DNA of 64,000 nucleotides from Neoceratodus forsteri (Eukaryota; Chordata; Ceratodontiformes; Ceratodontidae): positions 488,139,501 through 488,203,500 of the forward strand of contig CM057459.1 in assembly GCA_016271365.2 (NCBI GenBank), given 5' to 3'. Each line of letters begins with the position of its first letter. The stretch's first letter is position 1. Both the position numbers and the translations under genes were made by a program. Below, one piece after another: positions 33,915 through 43,281 of this stretch. The notes under the pieces were generated by a model. The model was given only the letters and a program-made list of their open reading frames with translations. It was not told the DNA's origin and ran no database searches.

Positions 33915-34394
33915 CCGGGCCAGTATAATTAGGGTTGCCCAGCCACTTCTATGTTAAACCCCAAAGTTTGCACTTTAATAACTTTGCAACTGGTTGTCCG
34001 ATTTGCCTGAAATTTTGCAAGTATGGCATTAAATCATAGTTCTATGGATCTGTAAAGTTTTGTTTTGGTCAGATGTAAGGTTGCAGAACTGTAGAGTGTC
34101 AAAAAGTGAAAAATACCCAACATTTGCACATTTTTCGGTCTGGCTTAATGGACTGAAGAATGCATCTGAGTGGATTCAAATTTGCTTATCTATATGTGGT
34201 CTGGCTTAAACTGGCACCTTTTGAAGAGTTGGTGAAAAAATATTAATCCATTTAAAAGTTACACAAGTTTTTCATGTCCCATTTTAGTCTATGGGAAAAT
34301 TTATATGTGCACTGAGAAAACATTCACGAAAACGTTTGCGAAAACATTTTTTTTTGTGCGCAACATTTTTTGTACACAAAAACATTTTATTATA
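33914..34394 (-). mobile_element. module A fragment, proximal part
   Basis: Same order as the right arm of the giant foldback: TA run, TAATTAGGGTTG, CTTTAATAACTTTGCAACTG, TTTGCCTGAAATTTTGCAAG, and AAAAATATTAATCCATTTAA. It is cut by the LINE at 34395; its continuation is at 38559. Confidence 0.65.
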
Positions 34395-35367
34395 AGGTAT
34401 AGGGATTATTACACTGGGCTATTACACTGGGTTATTACACTGGCTATTGGACAGAAGAAGGTCTACATGACCCATTATAACTGTCCACCTGCTTAGCGGG
34501 TCGAAATATTTCCATTTTTCAGCATTCACATATCTATCCATTTTTTAAATGATTCTGGACTTTTACATCCCACTGCTCCAACTGGTAACCTGTTCCATAG
34601 TCTTGCTGCCCTATTTGTAAAGAAACAAAACCTTGCATTTATTTTTGTCTTTTCCATAACAATTTGTAATTTATGGCCTCGCAACCCATTAGGCTTTTCT
34701 TGAATTTTTATTCCCATCTGTTTTTTTAGTTCTTTATCATGTATAATAGTATACAGGATCAATAAATCCCCTCTTGCTCTTCTCTGTTCCAGACTAAAAA
34801 GTCCCAGTTTCTTCCTTCTGTCCTCATACTTCAAACTTTTTATGCTGTTAATCATCTTGGTTACCCTACATTGCACACTCTCCAGTCTCCCCACCACACC
34901 CCTCAAATATGGACTCCAAAGCGGCACACCATAATCAAGGTGAGGCCTAATATAGGCTCTACAGAGTGGCATTATACATCACCCTGAGTGATTTACAAAA
35001 GTCCTTTTTATGTTTTTTATCATATAATTTGTTTTTTTAATATTTGTTTTATGTTCGACAAAGTTCATGCCTTGATCTATATAGATCCCCAAATCCTTTT
35101 CTATAGGTTTCTTTATTAATGGTATATTATTTAGTAAATATTCATTTACTCCATTGTTTTTTCCCATATATAACACAGTATAGTTATTGAGTTATTGACA
35201 CTAAAGAGCATACTGTTGTTCATCTCCCACATTTCTATTTGTCTCAAATCTGATTTTAATTTACTGATATTGTGTACTGTATCCACTGGACATCCCAATT
35301 TTGTCATCTGCGAATTTCACTATCCAACTATCTACCCCCAGTTGTATATCACTAATAAAAAGTGCAA

Positions 35368-36473
35368 TTTGAAAGTTGTTTCAGTCTTTCAGAATATTGG
35401 TCTCAGCTGTTCCCCCAATATAAAATATCATCATGGCCTACCCTATGGATGGGTCGTCATAGGTATGTAACACAAGACAGGCTACGCCTTATGCAATTTC
35501 ACATTCTGCACAACTTGTATTATTCCCCCAAAAAACTGGCTAAGTGGGGCTTAATCTCTTCCAGACAGTGCTCCCGATGTTCCTTAGAACAAGGGGCACA
35601 ATTTGAAGATAGAGGGGGGACAGCTCAGAGGTAATGTGAGGAAGTATTTTTTTCACAGAGAGGGTTGTGGAAGCATGGAACAACCTCCCTGAGGAGGTCA
35701 TGGAGTCAAGAACAGTGGGGGAATTCAAGAATGCATGGGACAGACATAAGGAAGTCCTAGTGGGGGGTAGGAGGAAGTAAACTGTTAGTTAACTAGGATC
35801 TGCAGCTTATCTGTTAAGTAGGAAAATGGGCAGACTAGGTGGGCCAAGCGGTCCTTATCTGCCATCAAATTCTATGTTTCTATGTTTATATGTTTAGATG
35901 AAGGTAATTTTTTTCATATTTTCTGGGATTGTCCCAAAATAGCTCCTTTATGGACCACAATGCAAGCCAAAGTAGACCCATTGTTGGAGATTTCAGAGTA
36001 TTTCAGTCCTGAAATTTGCATACTAGGGGATTATTCGCAAATAGAGGTATGGAACCAGAAAAACTATATGTCAATGATTTTGATGTCTCTCAAAAAACTT
36101 ATTTTAAAACACTGGAAAGATGACGCAGTGATAACATACACAGAATGGCTAAACGAGTTACTGTCAGATCTCAGAATTGAAAAAAATGGTTGCAAGTCTG
36201 TACAACAGATTGTCCAAGTACAAGAAAATCTGGGCCCCCTTTCAAACCTTGTATTCCCTACAAGTTGGATTCTTGATGTTATCAATGATTATTATAATCC
36301 ATTCATTATTGGAGTGGGGGAGGAGGGGGTAAGGAAGGGAGTGGGAGAGAAGGGAGGGGGGCAGTGCCATTGTGTCAATTCATCTTTATTGCTATAAAGA
36401 CTCACTCTGTATGGTTCTGTTCCCCTTATGTATAAAAACTTGTAATAAACTTTAAATTGAATAAAAAAAATGA
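35368..36473 (+). mobile_element. L1/Tx1-type LINE 3' end with target duplication
   Basis: 5'-truncated plus-strand copy flanked by AATAAAAAGTGCAA on both sides (35354-35367; 36474-36487), with an A-rich tail (AATTGAATAAAAAAAATG) before the right copy. It encodes an L1-like ORF2 C-terminus: RLRLMQFHILHNLYYSPKKL, then a Cys-x2-Cys pair (CSRCSLE). After the nested CR1, GNFFHIFWDCPKIAPLW completes the Cys-Cys-His-Cys knuckle typical of this group, followed by WLNELLSDLRIEKNGC. Stops are few, so it is fairly young. Confidence 0.85.
35583..35893 (+). mobile_element. short CR1 3' fragment nested in the L1
   Basis: Encodes RGAQFEDRGG/RGNVRKYFFHREGC-like and WNNLPEEVMESRTV sense, then the CR1 3'-UTR (GGGCCAAGCGGTCCTTATCT) and the octamer end (TTCTATGTTTCTATGTTTA). 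It sits between the Cys-Cys and His-Cys halves of the L1 knuckle. Confidence 0.85.
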
Positions 36474-39259
36474 ATAAAAAGTGCAAACAGCACCGGTCCC
36501 AAAACGGAACCCTGTGATACACCGCTGGTGACCCCTCCAGCCTCTGAATACATCCCCTGTATCCTTACCCTCTGTTCTCGATCCCTCAACCAGTCTCTCA
36601 ACCAACTCACCAGTCTTATATCCAGTCCAATTTTAGCTACTTTACTAATCAGTAACTCATGAGGGACTTTGTCAAACGCCTTCTGCATATCCTGAACTAT
36701 TACATCCACTGGTATATTATTGTTTACATTTTTATTTACCAGTTCATAAATACAGAGCTGATTTGTACACAAGATTTGTTATTATGAAACCCATGTTGTT
36801 TATCATCCTTATATCCAATTTTTGCAAGATTTTCTTCCAGTTTGTTTTTAACAAACATCTCAGCCATTTTACATACTATCGATGTCAAACTGATAGGTCT
36901 GTAATTTGTTTAATCAGCTCTGTTCTTTTTTTTAAACAGTGGTACCACCATGGCCATCCTCCAGTCATCCAGTACTTGACCTGAGGAGAAGGAGACATTA
37001 AATAAACAGGCCAACGGTTTTGAAATTTGTTTTTTTAATGTCCTTCAGGAACCTAGGATGTAATAGATCTGAGCCAAATGATTTATCTACCTTCAGTTTA
37101 TCGAATACATTTTCTACTTCCTTGCCACTAATTTCCAGCATTACATCTGAATGATGTTGTTCATCAGTTATGTTCTTTTGTGTCATTCTTTTGTTATATA
37201 TTGTACGTAAATATTTATTAAATGTTTCTGCCATACCTTTCAGTGTTTTTATTTCTTCCCCACCTTCCACTATAGATCCTATCTGATTACTACTATTTCT
37301 ATTATTATTAATATATGCTTAAAAACCTTTACCATTGTTCTTAAAATGTTTTATTTTGAATTCTAATTTATTCTTTTTGGTTTTTATCATTTTTTTATTT
37401 TTTTAATTCTTTTTTATACTGTACAATAGTCTCTTCAATAGGTCATTTTTTCATCTTCTCACATGCCGTTTTTTCTTATTACTTTGTTTTAATATCTTAT
37501 GCGTACACCACATAGGTAGTTTTCTCCTCTTTTTATATATTTTATTTTCTGGTACAAACTTCTTCTCTAGCTTTAGTAGAGTATTTTTGAAACAATCCCA
37601 CATTTGTTGTGTATTTTTATTTTGCATATCATCGCCCTAGTCCCATTTTTCTATTTCTAATCTAATTTTCAGAAATGTTGCTCTATTATAATTTTTTACT
37701 AGTTTGACTCTCACTCTCTTTAACTCAATCCTAATTTTGACTATTCTACGATCACTAGTTGCCAGACAGTCTCTCACATATATATCCTGTATTAGTTTTT
37801 CCTCATTTGTTATTATTAAATCTAATAAATTCATGCCCATTGGTTCTGTTACCATTTGATGTAAAGTAGCTAATTTTATTGTTTCAATAAATTGTTTTTT
37901 AATACTAGTATGTGATATCATATTACCCCAGTCTATACCTGGATAATTAAAATCACCTGTTAGAAAAATATCTCCCATTTCAGGCATATGTGAAATTTGT
38001 TAATTTAATTTCTTATTTGATGCTATTCATGTATTAGGTGCCCTATACACAACTCCAATATATAATGTGTTTGCTATCTTTGTTTCTACTTTGCCCATAG
38101 TGGTTCAATACCCTCAATTATTTCACCCAACTAATGTAGTCCACTATTTAGTATATTATTTATATAAATTGCTATCCTATTCCTATTTTCCCCATTCGAT
38201 TCATGGTGTATAAAGTGTATCCATCTACATTTTTATTTCATATGACCTCTGTCTCCCACCAGGTCTCAGCTATAGTGCATATATCAACCTTTTCCTTATG
38301 GAGTAGTAGATTTAACTGTGCTATTTTATTATTGTTTAGACTTCTCACATTTAATGCGTATATCATGATCCCATTTACATCTTTGGGTCAGTTTATTTTT
38401 CCTTTAATATTTTTTCCCCATTTGCTTGCTCCTCCCTAATACACAAACCCTCTCACCCCTTTCTTTTCAGTTTAAAATACTATCTATGAGTAATTTGATT
38501 CCCATTCCTAATGTCCTACTTCCAATTTTATTTAAGTGAAGACATCCATATTATATGGAGTATTGTTCGCCGCAAACTCCTCCCAGTGTATAATGCATTG
38601 TGTGTCAGATGTTACAAAAACATTGTTGTTGTTGAGAAAACATTTTTGTTGTCATGGAAACAATGCCCAACAACATTGTCCCATGTGTTGTTTTCTTTGT
38701 CACTTCATTGTGCCAAGGTGGATTGAGGTTTTGGGCTGAAATTTGCAGGATAGCAAGCCCTGGTCCCACAGATGTGCCTTTTTGTGGTTTGGTCCCCAAA
38801 TATTCAATGGGCTCATAGTTACAGTATTCTGAATTTGAGAAATTTCCCATAGGATAACATTGCAATACCCGCAGTGCTTTTCAGCACCTGTATCTCGAAA
38901 ACAATTCGAGATACAGACTTTCGATACCTGTAGCTTAGTCCATCACTAAGCATGTGTGGAGGTTTGGAAGTCATGATTATAACTGCAGTGGAATTTTTTC
39001 CATAGTTACTATGGTTACTGAGACATTGCCAAATAGGTTTTACAACGGTTACTTTTCAGTACTATGGGGCTGCTGTATAACTCTGTATTTAATGTGTAGG
39101 TGGGAGCACAGGGCCTGGAGGGCCTGCACTCCCACAGGCACATATCTTTATACAAAAAAATGTGCACTGTGAAGGGAGCACAGGGCCTGGAGGGCCCGCA
39201 ATCCCACAAACCCATGCCACTAACCACTTACATTATTCTTTCTCAAAAAGGAGGGAAAA

Positions 39260-39545
39260 TCATTGCAAAAATCTCCATTAATGCATCAGTTAGGGTGGAT
39301 GTCAACATGACAAAAGCTTGGAAATTCAATTTTAGGGTTATCACCCCTACCACACCACCCCACCCCAACACACCACCCTACAGGCACCAACAGGCATTGG
39401 GGTGTGCCATGGGGTCATCAGACTTAACTATCACCACATTCTCCCATACTGTAGAGTGTCAGCTTGTTTACACATGGAATGGGGTGAGAGTTGGGCCTAA
39501 TGATCCCATGGCACACCCCAATGCCTGTTGGTGCCTGTGGGGGTG
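39260..39545. mobile_element. palindromic unit B, copy 4 (right tip missing)
   Basis: ATGCATCAGTTAGGGTGG at the left. CAACAGGCATTGGGGTGTGC pairs with GCACACCCCAATGCCTGTTG inside. The right tip is absent; GGGATATTGGCAAATTAGTG follows. Confidence 0.75.
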
Positions 39546-39754
39546 GTGGGATATTGGCAAATTAGTGTTACAAAGGTTCATTTTCAGGCCTATAGGGCTA
39601 CTGTGTGGCTCCATTGTTATGTGTAGGTGGAGGCATGGAACCTGGAAGGCCCACAGTCCCACAGACACATATCATTATGCACAAATGGGTAGTTTGGGGT
39701 CCCACGCTCCCACCAACACATACCATTTATTAGTTACAATAAACTGTTTCAAAA

Positions 39755-40139
39755 AGTAAGGAAATTCATTGCAAACAACTTTGTTCATGCATCAGTTGGG
39801 GTTGATGTCACAGTGACAAAAGTTTGGAAATTTGATGTTAGGGTTACCCCACCACCACCCCAACCCCCCCATCCTCCAAACGCCAACAGACATTGGGGTG
39901 TGCCATGGAATCATTAGTCCTAACTCTCCCCATTCTCCTATACTGCAGGATGTCAGCTTGCTTACACATGGAATGGGGTGAGAGTTGGACCTGATGAACC
40001 CATGGCACATCCCGGCATCTGATGGTGTGTGGAGGATGGGTGGTGAGGTGGTGGTGGGGGTAACCCTAACATTGAATTTCCAAACTTTTATTGCTGTGAC
40101 ATCAACCTAACTGATGCATTAATGATGTTTTTGCAATGA

Positions 40140-40143
<4 letters not shown>
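39755..40143. mobile_element. palindromic unit B, copy 5
   Basis: TCATGCATCAGTTGGGGTTG at the left and CAACCTAACTGATGCATTAA at the right (40105-40125). CATTGGGGTGTGCCATGG pairs with CCATGGCACATCCCGGCAT. Bordered on the right by a TA run. Confidence 0.8.

Positions 40144-40183
<40 letters not shown>
40144..40183. repeat. (TA)n microsatellite
   Basis: TA dinucleotides between two palindromic units. Confidence 0.95.
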
Positions 40184-40185
<2 letters not shown>

Positions 40186-40545
40186 TAGAAAACTGCATTT
40201 AATGCATCAGTTAGGGTTAAAGCAACAAAACTGAGGAAATGAAACATTAGGATTGAGCCACTAACCCATCCTCCACAGGCTTACAGATGTCGGGGTGTGC
40301 CATGAGGTCATGTGGCCCTACTCTCACCCCATTCCATGTGTAAGCAGGTTGACATGCTATAGTTAAGGAGAATGAGGAGAGAGTTAAGCCTCACAACCCC
40401 ATGGCACACCCCTGCATCTGTCAGTCTGTGGAGGATAGGGGTGTGGGGGGGTTAGAGGCTCAACTCTAACATTTCATTTCCTCACTTTTGTTCCTTTAAC
40501 CCTAAATGATACATAAAATGCAGTTTTTTTGCCTTGAATTTCCTT
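40184..40545. mobile_element. palindromic unit B, copy 6
   Basis: TTAATGCATCAGTTAGGGTT at the left and AACCCTAAATGATACATAAA at the right. GTCGGGGTGTGCCATGAGGT pairs with ACCCCATGGCACACCCCTGC. Confidence 0.8.
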
Positions 40546-41099
40546 ACTTTTTGAAAAAGTGTAATATAACTAGTAAATAGCATGTGTTGGTGGGAGCACA
40601 GGGCCCTTCGAGCTCCATACTCCAACCAAGCTTCTCATTTGTGCATAAAGATAAGAGTCTGTGGTTGCATGGGCCCTCTGGGCCCTGTGCCCCACTTACA
40701 CATAGCTACAGAGCCCTACAGCAGCCCTATAGGGCAAGAAACCCTTGCAACACTAATTTGCTGATATCTGGGGAACCATAGCAGTTAGAAAAAAAATTCA
40801 AGTGTTATTGTAATCATGACAATGAGCACTGCTTGCTAGGTAAATTGGCTGAATCTGTGTCTGTATCATCATTTATGAGATACGGGCATCGAAAAGTTCA
40901 ATGGGTGCCACAGTGTTATCCTATTGGGAAAATCTCAAATTCAGGAGGGCATATCTATGGAACTGCTTAATTATCCAACACCTAAACAGCATAATTCACA
41001 CCTGTAGGGCATCCTTTCAATACTCTGAAAATTTCAAGAAAAAAGACCAAACCATTCCTTAGCAATGCAATTTTAAATTTTTTAAAATCCTAGTCCGTG

Positions 41100-41430
41100 A
41101 GGTAGCAAAATCCTTGACTGCGAGCTCTCAGACTAGGATTTTGACAGCTCGCAGACTAGGATCATTAGCAAGTCATGCTCAAATAATTTTTACATTTTAA
41201 AAAGCTATTTTTTGACTCAAATGAGCCAGACCAAAGGCATTGATTTGTAGAGGGGGTCACCCTGAACAAAACCCGTGCCTCATTTGGCCCAAAAGTCACC
41301 CGTAGAGAATGCTACGACATTTTGTTTGGGAGGAAAACTGAAAAACAAGATGGCAGCTCATGGACAAGGAAGTTTCTGGTGGACCAGGATCCTAGTTCCC
41401 AAGCTAAAAAATCCTTGACCATGAGCCCAA
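41100..41430 (+). repeat. short repeat cassette of GACTAGGATTTTGACAGCTCG type
   Basis: Within module A, ACTAGGAT, AAATCCTTGAC and GAGCTC/CTCGCAGACT blocks repeat in both orientations. They occupy the place held by ATCAAAGAATTTGCAGG blocks in the copy at 22490-24260; both are followed by TTAGCAAG and, later, ACAAGATGGC. Confidence 0.6.
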
Positions 41431-41873
41431 TCTTTGTCTGAAAAAAAAACATATAAATCTTAGAGTGAACTGAGCATGCTCAGAACCCAAACTTTAAAAA
41501 TGTAATAACTTTGGAATGGATTAATATTTTTTTACCAAACCAAAGCTGAATTATTCTTTGACCCAACCTCTTTCAACATTCCAAATTTCAGATGAAAAGA
41601 CCTCATGATGTTGTCGCAGTGACATGGGCAAAAAACATGTCAAAAGTGGTGAAAAAATGTGTTTTTTAGTGTTTTGCTGTGCAGAAACTGTAAGTCTGAC
41701 CAAAATATAACTTGGTAAATCAAGAGAGCTACCATACCAGACCACACTTTCCAAATTTTGTGCAAATCTGCTGAATAGTTGCAAAGTTATTATCGCACAA
41801 AAATTGAGGTTTAACATTTAAGTGCCTACTCAACCCGAACTATAGGGACACGACCACACCTCTATAATATATA

Positions 41874-42113
41874 CAGTGGTGATTGTATAAAAGTTTGGAA
41901 GTGCTGAGGTATACCTTGTGGTACCACTGATGCACTCAAGTTCATGTGGTGATCATATAAATGTTTGGCAGTGCTGAGGAGGTGCCTGGTACCTCAAGGT
42001 ATACCTCAGCACTGTGAAACGATTATACAATCACCATGTGAACTTATGTGCTTCAGTGGTACTTGAGTGCTACTCGAGTATACCTCAGCACTTCCAAACT
42101 TTAACTTCACCAC

Positions 42114-42117
<4 letters not shown>
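41874..42117. mobile_element. palindromic MITE, about 244 bp
   Basis: GTGGTGATTGTATAAAAG / TTGGAAGTGCTGAGGTATAC on the left matches the inverse of GTATACCTCAGCACTTCC / AAACTTTAACTTCACCAC on the right. The middle also pairs (CACATGGTGATTGTATAATC-like against GTGGTGATCATATAAATG). Non-coding; class unknown. Confidence 0.75.
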
Positions 42118-42181
<64 letters not shown>

Positions 42182-42215
42182 GATATATATATATATACTG
42201 TATATATGTATGTAT
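42116..42215. repeat. (TG)n-(TA)n microsatellite
   Basis: About 23 TG repeats followed by TA repeats with a few breaks. Confidence 0.95.
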
Positions 42216-43278
42216 AAATAGATACATTATTAGTGGTTATGTACAGAAATTGGAATTATTAGAAATATTGGAACATTTCAAAACTGATTGAATTAAGGCT
42301 CTAGAAGAAATGATTATTTAACCTAATGAATTTATGTGCACTATTGAAGACTGACTGTGTTTTGTGAAGTTGGATACCCCCACCCCCGAATTTTTTTACT
42401 AAATAATAAACCTCCCTTTTCACTCTGCAGTTCCTTCCCCAAAAGAATCACAGACTGGACTGCTCTGCAGTCCTAATTAAAGGGGGCAAAGGCAGACCAC
42501 AGATGGAAATAAAATCCTTTCTCAACCCTCTACAGCTCCCTCCCCCAATGGGGTATCACTGGTGGCTGTAAAGTGTGTGAGGAGCTGGGGGAAGGGTGTG
42601 TTGAATTCCTCAGATCTTCTCACAGTTTTTGTCAACAGCTCATTATTCCTTTCCTTCACCCCACCACTATCTGCAGAGTGCACCACCCTGACTTTGGCTA
42701 TTGCAGCTCTTAGCTGTGTCATACTTATAGGCTTTGACTTGCAAGGGAGCATTGTGCTCTTAACTGCCAGAAAGTTGAACTGTTAACCCTGCATAACAAT
42801 TCCGATTTATAACTAGTGTTGGAATGCAATCTTTTATGAGCTGTGTGATCTGCTTGGGCCCTACCCATTATCTTAAAATAGATCCCCTACCCATTATAAG
42901 TACTGAGCCACATGGGACTGGGCTGCAACTTTTTTCTTATGATTGTACATGTTTTCTGGTAGGACATGTACTTTTGGTACAGAAGCATTTTTTTATTTGT
43001 ACTGCCAGCAGTTTGTTCTTTGGCTCTGTTGGAATTAGGGAGCTGCAGAGGGAGAAGGGAGGGCATTTAATTAATGGATTGAGTTCAGTCCGTGGTTTGG
43101 TTGGCAAGGGAGCTACAGCAGGATGTTAAATAAAATCAAACTTTTGTTTAGTCAGAATCAAGTAAACCTTTACACACTACAGCCAGGAGTTTAAACCATG
43201 CACCGTGGTAAATTAAGCATCTGCTATCCTTACCCCGCCCATGTATGTCACCCTCCACCACCCGCCCCCCCCACACAC
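42216..43278. other. no gene or repeat recognised
   Basis: Unique-looking sequence. It ends in a C-rich tract and ACACACAG, directly before the palindromic element; see the candidate exon at 45011. Confidence 0.35.
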
Positions 43279-43281
43279 AGT

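Larger units (their letters stand above)
34395..38558 (-). mobile_element. CR1-group LINE (AT-rich subfamily), minus strand, holding an L1 insertion
   Basis: Starts (5') at about 38558 in the last part of ORF1, where the minus strand reads GCLHLNKIGSRTLGMGIKLL (an SGNH-type C-terminal block). Endonuclease: NVRSLNNNKIAQLNLLLHKE and AETWWETE near 38360-38240, then IFLTGDFNYPGIDWGNM and LATSDRRIVKIRI (37987-37637). Reverse transcriptase: KLKVDKSFGSDLLHPRFLKD, VDVIVQDMQKAFDKVPHELL, VTSGVSQGSVLGPVLFALFI, to 36490; the L1; then LLNNIPLIKKPIEKDLGIYI and YIRPHLDYGVPLWSPYLRG, ending RAARLWNRLPVGAVGCKSPE (34526). The FADD segment is lost at the L1 junction. The 3' tail is a 13-base repeat (CCAGTGTAATAAC type) at about 34405-34445. 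Confidence 0.8.
38559..41873. mobile_element. foldback-family member, inside-out arrangement
   Basis: A module A arm reads inward-reversed from 38559 to about 39250 (landmarks AACCCTGGTCCCAC-like, TTTTTGTGGTTTGGTCCCC, CCTGTATCTCGAAAACAATT). Three palindromic B units follow (39260-40545), then a forward module A arm from about 40600 to 41873 (TTATGAGATACGGGCATCG, GAAAAGACCTCATGATG, TTGCAAAGTTATTATCGCAC, CAACCCGAACTATAGGGACA, CTCTATAATATATAC). In the giant foldback the B units are outside; here they are in the centre. Several short GTGGGAG-type hairpins occur at 39101-39206, 39628-39715 and 40586-40695. Confidence 0.65.

Noticed and set aside
21450..40220. TTAGGG-containing words as interstitial telomere repeats
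   Set aside because: The hexamer is not tandem; each occurrence is a single word within conserved element ends.
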